From NCBI RefSeq assembly GCF_900603025.1, contig NZ_LR026975.1, positions 930,001 to 994,000 on the forward strand: 64,000 nucleotides of DNA, written 5' to 3'. The translations under genes were made by a program, and so were the position numbers. Under the pieces are notes generated by a model. That model worked only from the letters and a program-made list of their open reading frames with translations. It was not told the origin of the DNA and made no database searches. Shown in pieces: positions 52,857 to 63,345 of the stretch (positions within the stretch are counted from its first letter, which is position 1; the number at the start of each line of letters is the position of its first letter). The DNA comes from Mycolicibacterium hassiacum DSM 44199 (lineage in GTDB: Bacteria; Actinomycetota; Actinomycetes; Mycobacteriales; Mycobacteriaceae).

Positions 52857-52911
52857 AATATTACGCCACCGTTGTATTCGTCGCCCGCAATTGCTACGGT
52901 GGCGTAATATT
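52857..52911. promoter_or_regulatory. TetR operator with divergent promoters
   Basis: AATATTACGCCACCGT (52857-52872) is exactly repeated in inverted orientation at 52896-52911, with 23 bp between. Each arm contains TAATAT, one on each strand (minus 52858-52863, plus 52905-52910), in the right place to be -10 boxes for the TetR gene and the oxygenase gene. The dyad is the obvious TetR binding site. Confidence 0.7.
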
Positions 52912-52950
52912 CAACGTCCCCGAGCAGGGCCGGCCGAGGAGGGACCAGCC

Positions 52951-53862
52951 ATGGCAGTTCCGTCGATCAGGCGCGATGACTACGGGTTCTTCGGCCCCGG
53001 ATCGCCGAGCTGGAAGGTGTGGGCGTCACCGACGTCGTTGATCGGCTTTCAGCGCGCGGTGGTGCTCGAGCACTTCGACCCGTTCCTGGCCGCCGCGGTG
53101 GCCGACAGCGCGGGCATCTACACCGACCCGTACGGGCGGCTGGACCGCACCCTCGCGTACTTCCTGACCGTCGCGGTCGCCGACGGCCGCACCGCGGTCG
53201 AGGCGTCCGATGTGCTGATGCGCGTGCATGCCCGAGCCAAGGGAATCGAACCCATCACCGGTGCCCGCTACAGCGCCAACAACCCGGACTCGCAGCTGTG
53301 GATCCACGTCACCGGATGGCATTCGGTGCTCAAGTGCTACGAACGCTACGGGCCCGGGCCGCTGTCGGCGACCGAGGAGGCGCGGTTCTGGGCCGAAGCC
53401 CGCATCGCCGCCGAACTGCAGACCTGCCGACCGGCCGACGTGCCCGCGTCGCGGGACGAGGTGCGCGACTACTTCGCCACGGTCCGCGCCCGGTTGTGCA
53501 CCTCCGAGCGCGCCGACCGCGCCATGCGTTATCTGCTGTTCACCCCGCGCGACAAGGGGGTGCGGCTGTGGGCGGGCAGCCGGCTGTTGGCGCCCGCGGC
53601 GATCGCCACACTGCCGAAGTGGATGCGCCGGCTGGGCCGGTTCGATCAGCCCGCCGCGGTGGACGCCGCCGTCGTCCCGGCGGCGCGGGCCCTGGTGAAG
53701 GCGCTGTCGGTGCGCAACTTCGGGCCGGCGGTGGCGGTGGCGCGCTACATCGCGCCGACGACCGCCGAGGTGCTCGCCGCCCATCTGCGCGCCGATCCGC
53801 CGGCGCAGCGCCGCACCGTCACCCCGGCCGAGGTGCGCGAACGTCTACCGGTTCGCGCCTGA
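52951..53862 (+). CDS. Oxygenase MpaB family protein (DUF2236)
   Basis: A 303-residue DUF2236 protein. The pattern includes FFGPGSPSWKVWASP, VVLEHFDPFLAAAVAD, VHARAKGI (candidate heme/metal His), NPDSQLWIHVTGWHSVLKCYERYGPGPLS and FTPRDKGVRLWAG. Members include MpaB oxygenases and latex-clearing-like heme proteins, so an oxidative role is likely while the substrate is unknown. GAGGAGGG precedes ATG 52951. It is controlled by the divergent TetR gene, by inference. Confidence 0.88.
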   Translation: MAVPSIRRDDYGFFGPGSPSWKVWASPTSLIGFQRAVVLEHFDPFLAAAVADSAGIYTDPYGRLDRTLAYFLTVAVADGRTAVEASDVLMRVHARAKGIEPITGARYSANNPDSQLWIHVTGWHSVLKCYERYGPGPLSATEEARFWAEARIAAELQTCRPADVPASRDEVRDYFATVRARLCTSERADRAMRYLLFTPRDKGVRLWAGSRLLAPAAIATLPKWMRRLGRFDQPAAVDAAVVPAARALVKALSVRNFGPAVAVARYIAPTTAEVLAAHLRADPPAQRRTVTPAEVRERLPVRA

Positions 53863-53903
53863 CACCCAACGCGAACGGCCTTGTCCGGCAACCGTTCCGG
53901 TGG

Positions 53904-55025
53904 TTACGTCAGGTCGGCGTCGCGCCGCGGGAAGCCGCCGCCCTGCGGGAACAGCGGGAACACCACGTCGTCGAGTTCCTCGGCGTCCCCGGCGGTCCTG
54001 TTGATGGTCGCGGCCCACACGTTGCCATCGGGCGAGACCTGCATGGCCCACGCGTGACCGTGGCGCTCCTCGCGGACCACCTCCGGATCGCCGGTGACCG
54101 CACCGCTGTCGGGGTCCAGCCGCACCGCGACCGTCTGCTTGGTGTTGACCAGGTTCACCAACACCGTGCCCTCCTGCGCCGCACAGCCCGCCACACCGGG
54201 CTTGTCCGGCCATTCCCACACCGTCGACACCTGGTCGTCGACGGTGATGCGCTGCAGCCGGTCGGCGGTGGGGGTGCGGTCGGTGATGTAGAGCGATTTG
54301 TCCGTCGGGTCGATGCACATCCCGCCCGCGGCGCCGATCCCGCTGAGCGCGGTGGTGGTCGGCGCCTGATTCACGGTGGTGGGCTGCTCGATCCGCAGCA
54401 CCTTGCCGGCCGGCGAATTCGGGTCGTTGGCCAGCGCCGGATCACCCGCGTCGCCGGTGAGCACCAGCAGCGTCGTCGGGCTGGTGAAGATCAGCGCCCC
54501 CATGTTGTTGGTGGGACCCTTCGGGATCCCGGTCAGGATCGGCTTGGGAACGTCGTCGTCGGCGATGCGGACCACCCGGTTGTCGGTCGGGGTGCTGATG
54601 TAGGCGTACATCAGCCGGTCCTGCTGATACGTCGGCGACAGCACGATGTCCATCAGGCCGCCGTCGCCGGCGGCGTCGACCGGGATGACGGTCTTCACCC
54701 TCGGCTCGGCGCGCACCGACACCTCTTTCACCGCGCCGGTGAGGCGTTCGGCCACCAGCGCGGACTGGCTGTCGGGCAGCATGATCAGGCCGCTGGTGCT
54801 CTCCAGGCAGCCCTGCATCACCCCGGGGGCCGGGCACTCTTTGGGAAACGGTTCCGGCGGGAGCGGCGGCGGAGGCGTCGGGGTCGACGGTGTGCCCGGT
54901 TTGAGCTGCGGCGGCGTGGTGAACGGTTGGGAGACCGTGTCGTCGAACCGTGCGCAACCCGACCCGACCAGCGCCGCCGTCGCCAGCACGGCGACCACAC
55001 CTCGCACCGGTTCCCGCACTTTCAT
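53904..55025 (-). CDS. lppZ: LppZ-like lipoprotein with sorbosone-dehydrogenase beta-propeller
   Basis: A 373-residue exported protein, the same length as LppZ (Rv3006). The signal peptide ends LVGSGC (lipid anchor Cys about 24). A Pro-rich linker is followed by propeller repeats (GLMDIVLSPTYQQDRLMYAYIST, GNVWAATINR) resembling glucose/sorbosone dehydrogenases. Conserved catalytic His/Arg of the PQQ enzymes are not evident, so an enzyme function is doubtful. Confidence 0.88.
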   Translation of the reverse strand: MKVREPVRGVVAVLATAALVGSGCARFDDTVSQPFTTPPQLKPGTPSTPTPPPPLPPEPFPKECPAPGVMQGCLESTSGLIMLPDSQSALVAERLTGAVKEVSVRAEPRVKTVIPVDAAGDGGLMDIVLSPTYQQDRLMYAYISTPTDNRVVRIADDDVPKPILTGIPKGPTNNMGALIFTSPTTLLVLTGDAGDPALANDPNSPAGKVLRIEQPTTVNQAPTTTALSGIGAAGGMCIDPTDKSLYITDRTPTADRLQRITVDDQVSTVWEWPDKPGVAGCAAQEGTVLVNLVNTKQTVAVRLDPDSGAVTGDPEVVREERHGHAWAMQVSPDGNVWAATINRTAGDAEELDDVVFPLFPQGGGFPRRDADLT

Positions 55026-55173
55026 GCGAGCCAGGTTACGGATATCTTGGGTGTTCGCGCCACGTGCCGGGTCGCCGCGGCGGGTACCCGACTGCCCCGA
55101 GGAGGGGAAACTTCAGGCCGAAGCGCCGCGCAAATACCGGGATCCCGGGCCCATAGCGCTTAGTCTGGCCGAT

Positions 55174-56022
55174 GTGACCAGTGATTCCCACGACCCACGC
55201 GCCTGGCAGCGGCCCGACGACGCGGCTGGGCGGCCCGTGTCGGCAAGCCTGGTCGATCCGGTAGAGGAAGATCTGCCCTCGGCGAACTACGCCGGAGATT
55301 TCGAGACGACATCGATCCCGCCGTACCAGTCCTCGGGTTCGGGCGCCGGTCATCCCGGCGCCGACCCGGCGGCCGGCCAGGGATACAGCCTGTTCAACGA
55401 CCCGGAGCCGTTGCCGTACGTGCAGCCCGGGTCCGGCCCCGCGGCGGCGCCGCTCGGCCCGGTGCAGGTCGGCACGGACGACGACGGCGTGGCTGCGCGC
55501 CGGGGCACCCTCGATCTGGGGCTGCTGCTGCTGCGGGTCGGGATCGGCTCGATCCTGATCGTGCACGGTCTGCAGAAGGCGTTCGGGCTGTGGGGCGGTC
55601 CCGGGCTGGGCGGGTGGCGCGACGAACTGACCGCCCAGGGCTTCAGCCAAGTCGACATCCTGGCCTACCTGGCGGTCGGCGGCCAGATCGCCGCCGGTCT
55701 GCTGCTGGTCCTCGGCCTGTTCACCCCGGTCGCGGCGGCCGGGGCGCTGGCCTATCTGGTCACCGGTCTGCTCTCCGAAGCGATGACCGCCCACGAGGAG
55801 GCGCGGCTGGCGTCGTTCCTCACCGACGGCCACGAGTACAAGGTTTTCCTCGTGGGTGCGGTCGCGGCGCTCGTGCTGACCGGGCCGGGCCGCTACGGGT
55901 TCGACGCGGGCCGGGGCTGGGCCCGCCGGCCGTTCGTCGGCTCGTTCCTGGCCCTGCTGCTCGGAGTCGGCGCCGGGGTGGCGATCTGGGTCGTGTTCAA
56001 CGGCGGGAACCCGCTGGGCTGA
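55174..56022 (+). CDS. DoxX-family membrane protein
   Basis: A 282-residue protein with a disordered Ser/Pro/Gly-rich N-terminus (about 110 residues) and a DoxX domain of four membrane helices (LLLLRVGIGSILIVHGLQKAFG, YLAVGGQIAAGLLLVLGLF, AALAYLVTGLLSEAM-like, FLVGAVAALVLTGPG). It corresponds to Rv3005c, part of the membrane-associated oxidoreductase complex with SodA and SseA in M. tuberculosis. GTG 55174 is the start. It is convergent with cfp6, the stops being adjacent. Confidence 0.87.
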   Translation: MTSDSHDPRAWQRPDDAAGRPVSASLVDPVEEDLPSANYAGDFETTSIPPYQSSGSGAGHPGADPAAGQGYSLFNDPEPLPYVQPGSGPAAAPLGPVQVGTDDDGVAARRGTLDLGLLLLRVGIGSILIVHGLQKAFGLWGGPGLGGWRDELTAQGFSQVDILAYLAVGGQIAAGLLLVLGLFTPVAAAGALAYLVTGLLSEAMTAHEEARLASFLTDGHEYKVFLVGAVAALVLTGPGRYGFDAGRGWARRPFVGSFLALLLGVGAGVAIWVVFNGGNPLG

Positions 56023-56460
56023 TCAGCGGCTGTACGGGTTCGGCACCCGGCCCCCGCTGGCCTCGGTCAGCAGCGGCAGTGTCGCGAACGTCACAGCCGG
56101 AAGTCGCAGCTGCTCGCCGTTCTTCAGTTGCGCCGACGCCCATTTCGACCTGATGAAGCGCAACCCGTCGATGTCGTCCCAGCGCACCGTGCGGCTGCCG
56201 AACGCCGAGCGGGCGGTCACCGTGTCGCGGTCGGCGACGGTGCGGTAGCGCACGATCAGATACGAACACCAGGCGGGAATCACCAGCGCCACCGCCGCCC
56301 ACGGCGGACCGCCGAACACCGAGGCCAGCAGCGCGAACGTGAGCAGGCCGACCCCGAGGTGCGCTATCGGCGAGATCCGGATGACCACCGGCCTGCCGCC
56401 GTCGGTCACGGGTTCGGCGTCGTGTTCGCGATCGGGTTCGGAGTCAGGGTTCGCAGCCAC
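56023..56460 (-). CDS. cfp6: CFP6-like PH-domain membrane protein
   Basis: A 145-residue protein with two adjacent membrane segments (IAHLGVGLLTFALLASVFG and WAAVALVIPAWCSYLIV), then a small bacterial PH domain (YRTVADRDTVTARSAFGSRTVRWDDIDGLRFIRSKWA). It matches Rv3004 (CFP-6) in position and type. The acidic N-terminal 30 residues are extra compared with the tuberculosis protein. Role unknown. Confidence 0.85.
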   Translation of the reverse strand: MAANPDSEPDREHDAEPVTDGGRPVVIRISPIAHLGVGLLTFALLASVFGGPPWAAVALVIPAWCSYLIVRYRTVADRDTVTARSAFGSRTVRWDDIDGLRFIRSKWASAQLKNGEQLRLPAVTFATLPLLTEASGGRVPNPYSR

Positions 56461-56526
56461 CCCGCCATTGTCACACCGGCCCGATCCGGCGCCGGTGGCC
56501 CCGACCCCGGCGCTACCGGCGGGAAT

Positions 56527-56556
56527 TTGACCGGTGAGCAGTCAGGAGACTACCGT
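56527..56556 (+). promoter_or_regulatory. Promoter of the ilvB leader
   Basis: TTGACC (56527-56532) and TACCGT (56551-56556, a TANNNT mycobacterial -10) are separated by 18 bp. Initiation six to nine bases downstream falls at or next to the ATG of the leader peptide (56565), so the message may be leaderless. Confidence 0.6.
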
Positions 56557-56564
56557 GGTGGGCT

Positions 56565-56636
56565 ATGCAGTCGCTGGGAGTGCTCGTAGTAATTGGGAAG
56601 CGCGTCGATGCCGCGCCTGCCCTTGCTCGGGCATAG
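56565..56636 (+). CDS. Branched-chain amino-acid leader peptide (ilvB attenuator)
   Basis: A 23-residue frame, too short for routine gene calls, begins MQSLGVLVVIGKRV. Six of the seven residues from Leu4 to Ile10 are Leu, Val or Ile. It ends at TAG 56634-56636, before a terminator and 111 bp before ilvB. This is the design of leader peptides whose translation speed senses branched-chain aminoacyl-tRNA; a comparable ilvBNC attenuator is known in Corynebacterium glutamicum. There is no ribosome-binding site, which fits leaderless initiation. Confidence 0.75.
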   Translation: MQSLGVLVVIGKRVDAAPALARA

Positions 56637-56690
56637 CCTCCAGCCTCGACGCGCGACCCTCGTACAGCGACCCGCTGACGGGGGTTTTTT
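56600..56690 (+). promoter_or_regulatory. Attenuator structures upstream of ilvB
   Basis: ACCCTCGT (56656-56663) can pair with ACGGGGGT (56678-56685), and TTTTTT follows (56685-56690): a terminator. GCGCGTCG (56600-56607), just after the Leu/Val/Ile codons, can pair with CGACGCGC (56647-56654), next to the terminator arm, as an antiterminator candidate. A ribosome stalled on the regulatory codons would leave that arm free. The folding is read by eye. Confidence 0.6.
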
Positions 56691-56746
56691 GTTGGGCACA
56701 TCGATCTGAGATCCTTAACAACCGCACTGAGAGATAGGCAAACATC

Positions 56747-58611
56747 GTGAGCGCAACCACCACGCGACCACCGGAGCAAGCGGAGAGCGCTAAGACCGAC
56801 GCCCAGCCGGCCGCCAACGCGGCCGAGCGGACCGCGGTGAAAACCAAACGCATTGCACCGCAACAGATGACCGGCGCACAGGCGGTGGTGCGAGCGCTCG
56901 AGGAACTCGATGTCGACATCGTGTTCGGCATTCCCGGCGGCGCGGTGTTGCCGGTGTACGACCCGCTGTTCGACTCCAAGAAGCTGCGCCATGTGCTGGT
57001 GCGCCACGAGCAGGGCGCCGGCCACGCCGCCAGCGGCTATGCCCACGCGACCGGCCGGGTCGGGGTGTGCATGGCCACCTCCGGCCCGGGTGCGACGAAC
57101 CTGGTCACCCCGCTGGCCGACGCCTACATGGACTCCATCCCGGTGGTGGCGATCACCGGTCAGGTGGGCCGCGGGCTGATCGGCACCGACGCGTTCCAGG
57201 AAGCCGACATCTCCGGCATCACCATGCCGATCACCAAGCACAACTTCCTGGTGCGCAGCGGGGATGACATTGCGCGGATCATCGCCGAGGCGTTCCACAT
57301 CGCCTCGTCGGGTCGGCCGGGTCCGGTGCTGGTCGACATCCCCAAGGACATCCTGCAGGGCCAGTGCACGTTCAGCTGGCCGCCCCAGTTCGACCTGCCG
57401 GGCTACAAGCCCAACACCAAACCGCACAGCCGCCAGATCCGGGAGGCGGCCAAGCTCATCGCCGAGGCGCGCAAACCGGTGCTCTACGTCGGCGGCGGGG
57501 TGATCCGCGGCGACGCCAGCGCCGAGCTGCGCGAGTTGGCCGAGCTGACCGGCATCCCGGTGGTCACCACGCTGATGGCGCGCGGTGCGTTCCCGGACAG
57601 CCATCCGCTCAACGTGGGTATGCCGGGCATGCACGGCACCGTCGCCGCGGTGGCGGCCCTGCAGCGCAGCGACCTGCTGATCGCCCTGGGCACCCGTTTC
57701 GACGACCGGGTCACCGGCAAGCTGGACTCGTTCGCGCCGGAAGCCAAGGTGATCCACGCCGACATCGATCCGGCCGAGATCGGCAAGAACCGGCACGCCG
57801 ACGTGCCGATCGTCGGGGACGTCAAGGCGGTGATCCGGGATCTGGTCGCGGTGCTGCGCCGCGACAGCGCCGCCGAGAAGATCAAGATCGACAGCTGGTG
57901 GGAGTATCTGCGCGGGGTGCAGGCCACCTATCCGCTCAGCTACGGGCCGCAGAGCGACGGCAGCATGTCGCCGGAGTACGTGATCGAGACGCTGGGCAAG
58001 ATCGTCGGCCCGGACGCGGTGTACGTCGCCGGGGTGGGGCAGCACCAGATGTGGGCCGCGCAGTTCATCTCCTATGAGAAGCCCCGGACCTGGATCAACT
58101 CCGGTGGCCTGGGCACCATGGGCTTCGCGGTGCCGGCGGCGATGGGGGCCAAGATGGGCCGGCCGGACGCCGAGGTGTGGGCGATCGACGGCGACGGCTG
58201 CTTCCAGATGACCAACCAGGAGCTGGCCACCTGCGCCATCGAGGGTGTGCCGATCAAGGTCGCGCTGATCAACAACGGCAACCTGGGCATGGTGCGCCAG
58301 TGGCAGAACCTGTTCTACGACGAGCGCTACAGCCAGACCGACCTGGCCACCCACTCGCACCGCATCCCGGACTTCGTCAAACTGGCCGAAGCGCTCGGCT
58401 GCGTCGGAATGCGTTGTGAGCGCGAGGAAGACGTCGAAGCCGTGATCCGGCGGGCCCGGGAGATCAACGACCGGCCGGTGGTGATCGACTTCATCGTCGG
58501 CGCCGACGCGCAGGTCTGGCCGATGGTCGCCGCCGGAACCAGCAACGACGAGATCATGGCCGCGCGCGGCATCCGCCCGTTGTTCGACGACCCGACGGAG
58601 GGGCACGCCTG

Positions 58612-58612
<1 letters not shown>
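56747..58612 (+). CDS. ilvB1: Acetolactate synthase large subunit
   Basis: A 621-residue thiamine-diphosphate enzyme that makes acetolactate or acetohydroxybutyrate, the first common step to Val, Leu and Ile. The catalytic Glu is in [16 protein letters not shown]; the ThDP/Mg site is [15 protein letters not shown]...[12 protein letters not shown]. The first 40 residues form a variable Ala/Lys-rich tail. GTG 56747 is the start, downstream of the attenuator. It overlaps ilvN by one base (TGATG). Confidence 0.97.
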
Positions 58613-60166
<1,554 letters not shown>

Positions 60167-60178
60167 GAATTCCCGATT

Positions 60179-60220
60179 CCGGCGCGCCGGCTGACCTGAA
60201 GCGGTCGGTCGGCGCGCCGG
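60179..60220. terminator. Bidirectional terminator after ilvC
   Basis: CCGGCGCGCCGGCTGACC (60179-60196) and GGTCGGTCGGCGCGCCGG (60203-60220) form an 18-bp stem with few mismatches and a 6-base loop. It lies between convergent ilvC and the phytoene-dehydrogenase-like gene and may serve both. Confidence 0.65.
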
Positions 60221-60222
60221 CG

Positions 60223-61701
60223 TCATTGTGCCGGTGACAGGTCGGGCGGCGTCGTGATGCCGAACTCGCGGCGCAGCACCGTGCGGGCGGCGTTGTAGCC
60301 CGCCATCCCGTGCACCCCCGATCCGGGTGGGGTCGCCGAGGAGCACAGGTACACCTTCGGGATCGGCGTCGTCCACGGGTTGAGCCGGGGGGTGGGGCCG
60401 AGCAGGGCACGCACCAGGCGGTTGCCGCCCACCCCGATATCGCCGCCGACCAGGTTGGCGTTGTGCTCGGACATCCGCGCCGCGGGTGTCGACCGGACCG
60501 CCACCACGATGTCGCGGAAGCCCGGCGCGAAGCGTTCGAACACCTTGGTCACGGTCTCGGCCTGGTCGATCGGCGAGCCGTGCGGCACATGGGCGTAGGT
60601 CCACAGCGGCCGACGCCCCTGCGCGTCTATGCGGCCGGGATCGGCCAGATGCGGCAGCGCGGCGAGCACCATCGGCCAGTCCGCATGCCGGCCGGCCGCC
60701 ACCTCGCGTTCGGCGAACGCCATCTGCTCGCGGGTGCCCCCCAGGTGCAGGGTGGGGGCGGCCGCGACGCGGGGGTCGCGCCACGGGATCTCTTCGGAGA
60801 GCACGAAATCCACCTTCGCCACGCCGGGGCCGTAGCGATACCGGCGCAGGGCGTTGGCGTACCGGCCCGGCAGCCGGTCGCGGTAGATCCGCAGCAGTGC
60901 GGTGGGCGCGGTGTCGAGAATCACCACCCCGGGCGGGGGTTCGGTCACCTCCACCCCGGCGGTGACGGTGCCGCCGTGGGCACGGAGATCGGCGGCCAAC
61001 GCGTCGACAATGGCCTGGCTGCCGCCCACCGGGATGGGCCAGCCGACGGTGTGGGCCAGCGTCGCCAGCATCAACCCCGCACCGGTCGACACGAACGACG
61101 GCATCGGTGAAATCGCATGGGCCGCAACGCCGGTGAACAAGGCCCGGGCGTCCGCGCCGGACAGCATACGCCACAGCGGGGTGCCCTGTTCGAGCATCCG
61201 GAGACCGACCCGGACCGCCGCCACCGGATCCGACGGCAGCGAGCGGCGGTCGCCCAGCAGCAGCTGCAACACCCCCTGCTCCCGTTCCACCAGCGGGCCG
61301 AGCAGCCGCCGCCAGGACGACCCGTGCCTCAGCTCGGCGCAGGTGCGGTCGAGGTCGCGGTAGCCGATCGCGCTGTGGCCGCCGGGCAGCGGGTTGGCAT
61401 AGGAGATCTCGGGGACCCGCAGCGTCACCCCGCGGGCGCGCAGATCGAACGCCCGCAGGAACGGCGACGCCAGCCCCAGCGGGTGCACCGCCGAGCAGAT
61501 GTCGTGCGCGACGCCGGGGAACTCCGGGTCGGGTAGGGTGCGGGCGCCGCCGCCGATGGTCGGCTGCGCCTCGAGTACCTGCACCGACAGGCCGGCGCGG
61601 GCGCAGACGACGGCGGCGGCCAGGCCGTTGGGTCCGCTGCCGACCACCGTCACGTCCGGCGCCGCCGTGTGGGCCGGCCCGCTCGGATGCGTTTCGCTCA
61701 T
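60223..61701 (-). CDS. Phytoene dehydrogenase-like FAD oxidoreductase
   Basis: A 492-residue flavoprotein with the N-terminal dinucleotide fold (VTVVGSGPNGLAAAVVCARAGLSVQVLEAQPTIGGGART) and the C-terminal flavin signature (YLCSSATPPGSGVHGMAGYNAARTVL). It resembles the CrtI-like/PYROXD2 group and matches Rv2997 in position. There are no other carotenoid genes nearby, so the substrate is open. ATG 61701 starts it; it is divergent from serA with 57 bp between. Confidence 0.88.
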   Translation of the reverse strand: MSETHPSGPAHTAAPDVTVVGSGPNGLAAAVVCARAGLSVQVLEAQPTIGGGARTLPDPEFPGVAHDICSAVHPLGLASPFLRAFDLRARGVTLRVPEISYANPLPGGHSAIGYRDLDRTCAELRHGSSWRRLLGPLVEREQGVLQLLLGDRRSLPSDPVAAVRVGLRMLEQGTPLWRMLSGADARALFTGVAAHAISPMPSFVSTGAGLMLATLAHTVGWPIPVGGSQAIVDALAADLRAHGGTVTAGVEVTEPPPGVVILDTAPTALLRIYRDRLPGRYANALRRYRYGPGVAKVDFVLSEEIPWRDPRVAAAPTLHLGGTREQMAFAEREVAAGRHADWPMVLAALPHLADPGRIDAQGRRPLWTYAHVPHGSPIDQAETVTKVFERFAPGFRDIVVAVRSTPAARMSEHNANLVGGDIGVGGNRLVRALLGPTPRLNPWTTPIPKVYLCSSATPPGSGVHGMAGYNAARTVLRREFGITTPPDLSPAQ

Positions 61702-61758
61702 AGCGACTCTCTTTCCCCACCCGCCCACCGGCTTATTCAAGCCCATTAGGCTGGCCGC

Positions 61759-63345
61759 GTGAGTCTGCCCGTTGTATTGATCGCCGACAAGCTGGCCGAA
61801 TCCACGGTGGCCGCCCTGGGTGACCAGGTCGAGGTCCGGTGGGTCGACGGCCCCGACCGCGAGAAGCTGCTGGCCGCGGTACCCGAGGCCGACGCGCTGC
61901 TGGTGCGTTCGGCGACCACCGTCGACGCCGAGGTGCTGGCCGCTGCACCGAAGCTCAAGATCGTCGCCCGCGCCGGTGTCGGCCTGGACAACGTCGACGT
62001 CGACGCGGCGACCGCGCGCGGGGTACTGGTGGTCAACGCGCCCACCTCCAACATCCACAGCGCCGCCGAGCACGCGGTCGCGCTGCTGTTGGCCGCGGCC
62101 CGTCAGATCCCGGCGGCCGACGCCTCGCTGCGGGCGCGCACCTGGAAGCGCTCGGAGTTCTCCGGTACGGAGATCTACGGCAAGACCGTCGGCGTGGTGG
62201 GTCTGGGCCGGATCGGACAGCTGTTCGCCCAGCGGCTGGCCGCCTTCGGCACCCACATCATCGCCTACGACCCGTATGTCGCCCCGGCCCGGGCCGCGCA
62301 ACTGGGCATCGAGCTGGTGTCGCTGGACGAGCTGCTGACCCGCTCCGACTTCATCTCGGTGCACCTGCCCAAGACCCCCGAGACGCTCGGTCTGATCGGC
62401 CGGGAGGCGCTGGCCAAGACGAAACCCGGGGTGATCATCGTCAACGCTGCCCGCGGCGGGCTGGTCGACGAGGAGGCGCTGGCCGACGCGATCCGTTCCG
62501 GCCACGTGCGGGCCGCCGGCATCGACGTGTTCGCCAAGGAACCGACCACCGACAGCCCGCTGTTCGACCTGCCGCAGGTGGTGGTGACCCCGCATCTGGG
62601 TGCCTCCACCGCCGAGGCGCAGGAGCGTGCCGGCACCGACGTCGCGCACAGCGTCAAGCTGGCGCTGGCCGGCGAGTTCGTGCCGGACGCGGTCAACGTC
62701 GGCGGCGGGGTGGTCGGCGAGGAGGTCGCACCGTGGCTGGATCTGGTGCGCAAACTCGGCCTGCTGGTCGGGGCGCTGTCCAAGGACCTGCCGGTGTCGC
62801 TGTCGGTGCAGGTGCGTGGCGAGCTGGCCTCCGAAGAGGTTGAGGTGCTGAAGCTTTCGGCGCTGCGCGGGTTGTTCAGCGCGGTGATCGAGGATCAGGT
62901 CACCTTCGTCAACGCCCCGGCGCTGGCCGCCGAGCGCGGGGTGGCCGCCGAGATCACCACCGCGACCGAGAGCCCGAACCACCGCAGCGTGGTCGACGTG
63001 CGCGCGGTGTACTCCGACGGCTCGGTCGCCAATGTGGCCGGCACGCTGACCGGCCCGCAGCAGGTGGAGAAGATCGTCCAGATCAACGGGCGCAACTTCG
63101 ATCTGCGCGCCGAGGGGCGTTACCTGATCATCAACTACACCGATCGCCCCGGCATGCTGGGCAAGATCGGCACCCTGCTCGGTGCGGCGGGGATCAACAT
63201 TCAGGCCGCTCAGCTCAGCGAGGACGCCGAGGGCCCGGGTGCGACGGTCCTGCTGCGCATCGACAGCGATGTTCCCGACGACGTGCGCGCGGCGATCGGT
63301 GAGGCCGTCGGCGCCAACCTGCTGGAAGTGGTGAACCTGTCATGA
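61759..63345 (+). CDS. serA1: D-3-phosphoglycerate dehydrogenase
   Basis: A 528-residue long-type SerA, the first step of serine synthesis. The NAD site [10 protein letters not shown] is around residue 150; catalytic Arg, Glu and His lie in [20 protein letters not shown] and TPHLGAST. An intervening ASB domain (about 320-450) and a C-terminal ACT domain ([27 protein letters not shown]) give serine feedback. Its TGA overlaps the leuB start. Confidence 0.97.
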   Translation: MSLPVVLIADKLAESTVAALGDQVEVRWVDGPDREKLLAAVPEADALLVRSATTVDAEVLAAAPKLKIVARAGVGLDNVDVDAATARGVLVVNAPTSNIHSAAEHAVALLLAAARQIPAADASLRARTWKRSEFSGTEIYGKTVGVVGLGRIGQLFAQRLAAFGTHIIAYDPYVAPARAAQLGIELVSLDELLTRSDFISVHLPKTPETLGLIGREALAKTKPGVIIVNAARGGLVDEEALADAIRSGHVRAAGIDVFAKEPTTDSPLFDLPQVVVTPHLGASTAEAQERAGTDVAHSVKLALAGEFVPDAVNVGGGVVGEEVAPWLDLVRKLGLLVGALSKDLPVSLSVQVRGELASEEVEVLKLSALRGLFSAVIEDQVTFVNAPALAAERGVAAEITTATESPNHRSVVDVRAVYSDGSVANVAGTLTGPQQVEKIVQINGRNFDLRAEGRYLIINYTDRPGMLGKIGTLLGAAGINIQAAQLSEDAEGPGATVLLRIDSDVPDDVRAAIGEAVGANLLEVVNLS

